Shown here: positions 6,541 to 14,641 of the stretch, one piece after another | Position numbering within the stretch: position 1 is the stretch's first letter | Layout of the letters: each line of letters begins with the position of its first letter | From: Smittium culicis | Lineage: Eukaryota; Kickxellomycota; Harpellomycetes; Harpellales; Legeriomycetaceae | Length of the DNA: 14,641 nt | Direction: 5' to 3' | Assembly: GCA_001970855.1 (NCBI GenBank) | Contig: LSSN01005675.1 | Span: forward strand, 1 to 14,641 | Made by a program: the position numbers and the translations under genes | The notes under the pieces: generated by a model | Told to the model about the DNA's origin: nothing | What the model saw: the letters and a program-made list of their open reading frames with translations, nothing else | Database searches by the model: none

Positions 6541-8160
6541 ACCCCACAGGCCAATAATTTTAGAATTAGAACACTATTTATACTAAAAAAAATCCATTAG
6601 CCATCCATTGCACTGGATTCCCTTGGAATTCCATTGGCGCTACTTCCCGATACCACCCAATAGCCGCATTATAAATGTGACCACCCAACTATTTTTCTGA
6701 TACTACATTTAATTCGCTATGTAGTATTACGCCCTATTTACTGCGTGATTGTACCCTTCAGCCTTTTTATACGCAGAAATGCTAATTAAATTTCATGCTT
6801 ATAATACACACTTACATCTTTGCCAGCTTAGGCTTTTTCCCCCCCAATAAATAATTTCAAATTCTTCAATATCTTATAGCCACTCGAGCCTGACTCTCTT
6901 CTCATTCGCTATTTCACTTAATAATCTCTCTCTTACTCCACACGCTAACCTCTTAAATTTCTTATACTGATATTAATAATGTCTTACTGAAAATCCAATT
7001 AACCCACTAACTCACTCACTTATTTCGTACGATATTAATAAAAAGCCCTTTTTAATGCAATTCTACTATGGAAAACCTTGTAAAAACAAACCACTCCACC
7101 TAATTAAAATACTCTTCCAATTATTTACTCTGCGATTTATTTACTAATACATTGTCTCCCCCTGCCAATCTTCATTGTAGCGAACAATTTCCTTTTGTTT
7201 ATTGGCTTTTGAATTAAATATCGTGTTTTTTCTAACATTTTAATCATATTGGGAATTCTGAACGAAGATAGTATAGTTTCAGCTTAATATTATTGGTTTG
7301 ATTATTTAACTTTTGCAAATATTATTGGCAGGTTAGTAAAGGCATAACGTTTTATCCATTTTTTCACTTAATTTTGCTATTTTCATTTGTTAAAAGGAAG
7401 AAATGACTTTGCTCATTGACCATTGATTTTTTATGCGATTTTATACCTATCTACTTTACACTATAAAATGTCTCCTTCATAAAGAATATCACATACAATA
7501 TGCAACATGAAATTACAATCAAACAGATCATATCAGTTGTTCAATTTTATTTGTTCCACAGCCCCTTCCAATAACACTATTCCTCTCCATAAAACTCGTT
7601 TCACTTTTGCCTATATTGATATCAGTCTTTATGCCCATTTGCTCCTAACATTAATTAATTCAAATTGGTGCTTTTTTCTCTCCCCATCCCTTAATAATTT
7701 AATAGTGAAAATAGCCACTAAACAACCAAGGCACATAGCCATTACAAATTCTTTAATTATAGCACTTTAAATACAGCGTAGAAAATGGATTGCGATAAAA
7801 CTGGTAAAAAATTTTCACAACTCAACTTTGTGCTTCAGCTGAACATAATAAACATGTATAACAGCACATTTAGCATTATTTAAAGCTTGTATATTTGAGT
7901 ATTTACTAACCCTATATTATTGTGTAGATCGCTGCATAACCATTTGATATGACTATATTTCAAAATATAGAGAAATTCCACATTAAATCCTGTTGATCTT
8001 TGTTTTTTTCCTAGCGCTTAAACACAAATAGTAGCTATCAATCAGCATAGCTAAGCACCTACCTTAATTAAACAAATGGCTTTAGATATTAAATACTATG
8101 CTCGCTATTACATTGCTAAGATTATTCCTCACCCTCCCCCCACTACCAGTAGATTCATTC
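6541..8160. other. Pyrimidine-rich (+ strand) intergenic segment, no supportable gene
   Basis: C greatly exceeds G on the + strand here (75 C against 20 G in 6901-7200), the mirror of the bias upstream of the kinase gene. The one sizeable reading frame, 7507-7770 on the + strand (87 codons), is rich in Leu, Ser and Ile as expected from CT-rich DNA and shows no domain or conserved motif. I see no RNA gene. The segment ends with the C-rich run CACCCTCCCCCCAC at about 8130-8143, beyond which the AT-rich desert begins. Confidence 0.55.
6700..6727. repeat. Perfect 9-bp inverted repeat with 10-base loop
   Basis: ATACTACAT at 6700-6708 and ATGTAGTAT at 6719-6727 are exact reverse complements around the loop TTAATTCGCT. 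It could form a DNA cruciform or RNA hairpin, or bind a dimeric protein. It is not followed by a T run, so a simple terminator is not suggested. Confidence 0.7.
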
Positions 8161-8929
8161 TATAGGCTTCTTCAAAATTTTTGTTTTTTCTTATTAAAAA
8201 AATTATATATTAAACGTTTATTTACTTTTTTTATCGCAGAATTTTATTTGACATGATAACAATTAAGAAAACTGAAGTTGGTATAAGGCAAAAAAAAAAA
8301 AATTATCATTATTATTTTGCAAATAAATTCGTATTTCGTTCTACAAGCTGCGTATTTAATTGGAAATAGGACCAATCTAAAAACATAAATATCCGCACAG
8401 TCATTGCTTTAAGCGATATAACTTTGTGACATCGAATATTAACGTATAAAATATGGAAATTTTTTCTCAAATAATAACGCTTTCGAAATAAATAATTTTT
8501 GGAATATTTTAATACGCTCTATATTTATATTCTTCAAAAATAAGATTTCAAATTTACGTCTGTATAATACTAAATAAAAATTAACTATTTATTGGTGAAT
8601 TTATAAAGAAAATTTTATATCTAATAATTTTATGCTGTTTTATTTATCACTACTCCTTAAACTATATAATAATTTTAATATTTTCCGATTACTTTAGAAA
8701 ATTTTATAACTACAATAATTTAAATATAGTTATTTTACTCTTTGATTATATAAATTTTAGATGTTAAAATATTCTGATTTTTAAATATAGCATAGCTATC
8801 AATATTAAAACTCATATTACTGATTTTAAAACTACATCAATATTAAATTGGGTAATCATATTTATCTCAATATGGAATCTATATAACTTCATATTTTTTA
8901 ATACTAAATTTATTAAAAAAATATTAGTA

Positions 8930-11916
8930 TAGTACTCTTAATTTCTGAAACTGAAACAATAATTTTCGCCGAATAAGTGAGTGTTTTTTTTAATATGTAG
9001 CCTTTTATTTTTTTTGTCACTGAGATTTTATTAAGCAAATTTGAATTTGTAGTCTTTTTAAAAATTACGAAAGAAAATTTAAAAATCATCATTTTTCTTC
9101 TCACGTATATTTAGATTAAATGAAGGCTGAAAGATTTATGACTATTTATTTTTTTTCTATATCTAATTTTTTCTTTGCTAAAAAATTTTAGCTAGAATAG
9201 ATTTGGGTAGTTACTAAATATTCGTTTTAATATTATATGTATATATGGTATGATGAATTAACACAGATTATACTAGAATAAATCTGAAAAATTCAGGAAA
9301 AAATACTAGTATTAACGCAAATATAAATTTTTTATAGAAAAATTATTCAAATTATTATATTTAATTTTTTTCCCGTGGATCAAAATCCAAACTACGTTTA
9401 TTTAAAGTTAAAAATTTTATATTTATTTCTGCAAATTCCCGCATCATTTTTTCAGATTGTATTTTTTATATTCCGTCATATTTTCTACATAAATATAATA
9501 TTATAAATTATAATTATACCTTTTAAAAACGCTGAATAATATAAGCAAGACCACCCAAAAAAAAATTACATACTTTATTGTAAGTGAAATGATTCATTTT
9601 TAATTTCATAATAAATTGGGGCTAAATAGGTATATTGAACTTTTATTAATTTTTCAATGAAATTATACAAACTTTTGGTCTATTTGGAATCTTAGTATAC
9701 TAAATAAATCAAAATTTACTAATACTAGCTCCTTATCATAAAATAATGCAATTTTATTAATAACTAAATTGGTTACATGATTTTTATGACCTCGTGATTC
9801 AATCTATTATCATCAGCCCGAGTTTAAAATATAAAACTATGTATACTATGTAGGTATCTACGGATATTTTAATTACATATTTTGATCGGCTGAAAATTAT
9901 TTTTATGAATTATTTTATAACATTTTAAGCTTATAATATACTTGATAACCCAGAAATAACATCTGTTATTTTTCTATTTGTTGTTATTATTATGTTTTCG
10001 CAATATTTTACTCTTTATAATAACTAAATTAGCGTATCAAAAAAAAATTGTTATTTTAATATTTTAGTACTCTTAACTCTATTTTTATAAATACTTTCTA
10101 TTATAATTCTATATAACCATTGGTGTTTATTAGCCAAATAAATTGCTTTATTATAATATGAAAAAAAAAAAACTAGTATTTTTTTTAGAATTAAAATAGC
10201 AATTGTTCGAAAAATATCCCTTTTTTTTTTTTCCAAGGGCAGATTGATATTATATTACTCAAAAATTATACCAAAAAACCAATTAAAAATAACAAGATAT
10301 TATTTTTTAATCGATTAATTATTCTTAATTCACAACTGAATAAATTGATATCAAATACGGGTTATCTTTTTTTATTTGTATTTTGACTTGTTATTGGAAT
10401 TACTGGTAATTTTAAAAAAAAAAAAAATTACTTTCAATCGTTAATAATTGATTATGCTTAAATAATAAGCCTGAATCGGATAAAAAAAAAATCCCCGACT
10501 TTTAACACTGAATATTTTTTCACTTTCGTAAATCTTGGAGATAATTTTATTAATTGATAAAACCGCTAGATTAATTACAAAAATAATAATATTCATTTTA
10601 ATATAGACTATTATTTTCATTTAGCCTTTTTAATTTATTAAATATTCCTTTATTTAGATTTTTATAGATAAAATATGAGTGAATATATGAATTATTAGTC
10701 ATAAATATAGGTTTTACGAGAAAATAACGAATATGATAGCTTTTTTGAAATTTATTGTTCTATCAGCTACATTAAATAATAGATAATAAGTTAAGTATCG
10801 TCAATGAGAAAATTTTTTTTAAATAATTATAATTGATATTTTTGATTTTTTCTCAAATTAAGCTCACTTAATTATGTATAACTGTGCTAAAAAGTGCAAA
10901 TTATCTATAATTAGGACGGCATAAAAAAATTAAGAATTAGCGAAGTAAGGATTTAAAAAGCGATTAAAGCTTATTATATTGATCCTAAAGATGTATATCT
11001 AGTTTTGAGTTTTTATACTGAATTTTAATGTGAAAAAATATATCTGATTATTTTATTAAAAGCTTTTATCGAAATTTTTTGAATACACTTATATATATTG
11101 AGTTTCTTTAAAGTTTCTATATTATATTTATTATAAAATTTTTGGCATATATTGGATTGAAATATCATATTTTATTATTATTATTAGTCGAATTTATAAT
11201 TGATTTATTAAGATATAAAGGATTGAAGATGTAAATTTATTGATATAAAAAAAAGCGAAGAAATTCAGGAAGGGAATTTTTAATGTAAAATATTCAATTT
11301 ATCAAAAATTGAAAAAATAAAATCATATAAAAAAGAATATTATCTTATTATATCGTCTGATAGTATTTTAAAAACCTGAAATAATTTCAGTTGCACATTT
11401 GTAAAAGAAAAAAAATACAACTTATATCAAAAACAAAAATCGAATAAATATTTGTTAAATACACTTGGAGGAAACCTCAATAGTATATTTTTCAATACAG
11501 AAGCTAGAAGGAAAGGCGTTTAATTAAACCTGATAAAATTATAAAATTATTATATCCAATAGGTATATCCATTTGAAATTTCTGGATTAATATGTATATT
11601 TGCTGTGTTTTTTTCCCCAAAAAAGACAATAAGTATGAAAATTCAACCCTTTATAGTTATCTTTAGCACATATATAACAAAAAATAGTTAGTAATGATAA
11701 AATGAAAATGAAAATAATAGTAATTAAAATCGTATAAATAATACAAAAACCTAGCTTTTCTTGATATATATATATGTGTTAATTTTTTTTGTTACTTTAT
11801 TAAATTGATGGGATAAAAATCAGTACTATTTAAAGAAATAAATTTCCAATTTTAAAATTGATAATGCTCTTAGAAAAGATAATGAAAACTGCTTCGAATA
11901 TTTTTAGTACTCTTAA
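8930..11916. repeat. Dispersed 12-mer TAGTACTCTTAA, three same-strand copies
   Basis: Exact copies lie at 8930-8941, 10065-10076 and 11905-11916, all on the + strand. The second and third share AT-rich left flanks (ATATTTT before TAGTAC). Three exact copies of a word with three G or C bases are not expected by chance in this composition. They may be scattered fragments of an old repeat or a conserved site. Confidence 0.6.
11518..11529. repeat. 12-bp perfect palindrome GTTTAATTAAAC
   Basis: This sequence equals its own reverse complement over 12 bases and has G/C ends in AT-rich DNA. Perfect AT-core palindromes are fairly common at this composition, so it is recorded only as structure. Confidence 0.4.
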
Positions 11917-14641
11917 ATATCTTGTATTTATGCCTATTATTTATTAATTATTTTCAAAATTCACAATATTACACTTTGTAGAAAAAAATAAAAGTAATAA
12001 ATAAAAGAGTCAATTAAATTCAGTTATAATAAATAAATAAAAATACTATATTATTTTTATGGTATTTTTTATCTTTCTTTAATTTTAAATGATGATTATA
12101 ACTCCATTAAGTCATGATAAAGAGGTATCATACAGGTATTAACTTATATTTTTATTTTAAAATATACGTAAAAAAATCAAGATCGTCTATATGCTTTACG
12201 CAGAATTCATGTTAGATTGTGATAATCTAATTTATTATTTCGAGAAATAAAAAAATTGAAACTATATAATTGTTAAAAATTCTAATGGTTTTTAAGGGTT
12301 TTTTGTCTTATATAAGTTCACTAATTTATTTATATTAAAATACTAATTTCAACAAGATATATTTACTCCAACTATTTTTCTGCATTAAATAGGTGAAAAA
12401 TTTTAACTTATTAAATCAAAATCATTTTTACATATCTCATTTATTTTTAATAAGTATCATTAATTTATGGATATTTTTGTTTAATTTTATTCATTAATCT
12501 GCGAAATTTTTGAGTATGTAATTTATTTTAAAATATTCTAAAAGCTTTTTTTTTTTCTCGATTATCTATCAATTAATAAAAAATAGTAACATAATTATAA
12601 ATTTCTCATTTTTTTTTTTGCAGTGTTTAAATATTTATGAAAAATAAGTATAATATTTAACAAAAATCTCTATTGTATTTTTTTTATACGTTTTATAATA
12701 AATAAATTAGTATTTTGTTCGAAGTAATAAATTTTTGATTTATTGAATATAAAAAGTTATAATATATTTGACAAGATTGTATTATTAACATTTCTTATCA
12801 TCGAATATGATGGTTTAAATTGATTAAGGGTTATATTTGAAAGTTTTGAATTAAAAAATTTAAATTACAACTAAAAAATATAGATCTAATTATCAAATTT
12901 TTTTTTAAATTAAATAAATTTTATTATTACAAATATTATACTATTTTACTAATCCAAATGATGTTAAAAAATATCCATCAATTTTCGCGAAAAAAATTTT
13001 TTATTTATAAATTATCGCTTTTCCATAATGTTAACTTTTGGATTTAGCTTGATAATAAGAATATTAATAATATTCATTTGTCACTAAAATTAAATATTCC
13101 ACATTATTTTTACCTATTAGTTATAATCTATTCAAGAAAAAAAACATTATATTTCTTATTTATAAGTGCTTTAAGCGAGTTGAAAGAAATAATATATACT
13201 TTTGCCCTAAATTTTCCACAGAAATTTTTGCTTTCATCGAAAACTGTGATTAGAATTTAGAATAAATACATAAATTTCAATTTATCTACAAAAAATTAGA
13301 ATATTGAGATGTATTTTACATTGTCTAATCCTGGATTTTTCATTTAAAAAAATTTTTCTATATTTAATAGTATTTTTTATTATTCATTTCACATAATTAC
13401 TATACAATAATTAATTTTAATAATGATGAAATTAGATATTTAATAGTAGTTTTGAAATTTAATAATTTGAAATAAAATAGGTAATACTTCAATTTTAAGC
13501 ATAATAAATATATATTATAGTGAATATTTTATCGTATTAATTTAAATTTCTTGAAATTAAAAACATTCAAAGGTTATAGAGCTAATGATTTTACAATAAC
13601 ATTTCATCTAAATAAACAGTTTAATAATATTTAATTATAACGGCATAAAAAAGAATTAATTGGGGTAGCTCAAAAAGTAGTAAATGAAATTCTGGATTAC
13701 AAATATTCTCGAGTTAAATTAATGATAAATTTTGAAACTACAGTTATGCTTTAATATGATGAATAGGATGCGTAGACTAGATAATTTAATTATTAGCTTT
13801 TTTTAATTAATCCTAGATCAAATTTATAAAATTTGGTTAATTTTAATTATTAAATTTTGATTTCTTAAAAAATACATATTATCCAAAAGTACAAATATAA
13901 AAGGTTGAGACAGTTTGTAGCGATTAATATCGTATTATAGAACTTAAATCTAAATATAAAGTTTTAAGAGCCGTAGAATTTTTGAAAGTGATTTATTATG
14001 TATAGAAGGATTCATAATTTAACCATTAAAAAACATTAACGCAGATAAAATCACATCAGAATAAATAAATTTCGGAGATCAAATGATAGTAATGGTATGT
14101 GTTATTTGAAATTTACTGAAATAAATATGATATTTTTCAATTTTTTTAGCTTAATTCAGTGCCATTAAAATTGTAAAAGGTTTTAATTAATCTTTAAAAA
14201 ATCTATTCAAATCGGAAAAAATTAGTTCTTAAATAAAAAATTGAAATTTTAAATTTCTTGTAGATTTAATATTTAATAGTTTATTGGGAGATATATTTTT
14301 TTCTTAGTAGATTTAGCTTGAAATGTGTTAAACGTATATATTCGGATTTTTAGTACAATAAATTCAAAAAAATTCTATCAATTCATTAATTGACATTCTC
14401 TTTATATAATTTTTTGTAAAATTTTAGATTATCAGTCGATGAGCGAATATAAAAATGTAAATATGCCATAGATTACCAAATGAAAATCCTAAAATCTCAA
14501 TTTTAATTTAAAATTATATATTTAATTGGTTCGAATACCTCATTTTTACGTCTATATAATCACTGTGCGTAATATTTGTTTATTGGTTTAGGAAAATTAA
14601 TGTTTTTATGATTTATTATGCTACTGAATTAAAATTTTATT

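Larger units (their letters stand above)
8161..14641. other. Highly AT-rich gene desert
   Basis: About 6.5 kb with close to 80% A+T (62 G+C in 13501-13800, about 21%), filled with A and T homopolymers such as 13 A at about 8290 and 12 T at 10221-10232, and a short TA run near 11766-11776. The strong strand bias of the preceding segments disappears. Reading frames are at most about 63 codons and are Lys/Ile/Asn/Phe-rich, as chance predicts. I see no tRNA, rRNA, transposase or reverse-transcriptase remnant. It may be an AT isochore, pericentromeric DNA or sequence degraded by C-to-T mutation. Confidence 0.7.

Noticed and set aside
7507..7770. 87-codon + strand reading frame starting with ATG
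   Set aside because: Leu/Ser/Ile/Asn-rich composition follows from CT-rich DNA; no domain, signal or neighbour supports it, and the frame length is within chance for this composition.
8125..8160. Similarity between the window start (TTCCTCACTACCAG) and 8125-8149 (TTCCTC, then CACTACCAG)
   Set aside because: Shared words of six and nine bases separated by a different gap are too short to claim a repeat.
4981..8160. Possible large inverted duplication explaining the purine/pyrimidine switch
   Set aside because: Reverse-complement comparison by eye of several stretches on the two sides showed similar composition but no alignable sequence.
8913..9104. Short frames in the AT desert (also 10051-10236 and 13078-13260)
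   Set aside because: Lys/Ile/Phe/Asn-rich products of 60-63 residues are expected by chance at about 80% AT; no motif is seen.
14527..14540. GGTTCGAATACC, resembling a tRNA T-loop
   Set aside because: The flanking bases do not form a five-pair T-stem and no D-arm, anticodon arm or acceptor stem fits upstream.

Overview
The window reads as nuclear DNA from an AT-rich eukaryote, most likely a fungus, possibly an early-diverging lineage with very AT-rich intergenic DNA. The reasons are a spliceosomal intron with GT-AG borders, a long low-complexity Asn/Ser-rich protein, an AATAAA-type 3' signal, no bacterial gene packing, and a kinase whose sequence resembles fungal LAMMER kinases. The lineage is an inference; the species cannot be named from this sequence.

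Layout. Positions 1-347 are the 3' flank of the only gene I can support. Positions 348-4948 hold that gene on the minus strand: a LAMMER (CLK/Kns1/Lkh1-type) dual-specificity protein kinase. Its coding sequence is split by one 86-nt intron at 3837-3922, so what look like two adjacent reading frames (a 1132-residue kinase frame and a 350-residue basic, disordered frame) are exons 2 and 1 of one gene. The joined product is about 1504 residues: a 342-residue basic Ser/Thr-Pro-rich leader in exon 1, a complete kinase domain at about residues 399-723, and an unusually long (about 780 residue) Asn/Ser-rich C-terminal tail.

Positions 4949-5950 are the 5' flank. They are strongly G-over-C on the + strand and carry short tandem repeats (9-bp, 12-bp and 20-bp periods) and an inverted repeat just upstream of the start codon. 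Near 5950-6000 the strand bias reverses, and 6000-8160 is C-over-G. This segment contains a GC-richer island (6061-6540, 44% GC) with a perfect 52-bp tandem duplication and a hairpin-forming inverted repeat, but no convincing gene. From about 8160 to 14641 the DNA is close to 80% A+T with only short chance reading frames. It is a gene desert in which one 12-mer recurs three times.

There is no operon or gene cluster. The window describes one signalling-kinase gene beside nearly 10 kb of compositionally structured noncoding DNA. I found no tRNA, rRNA, CRISPR array, recognisable transposase or reverse transcriptase.
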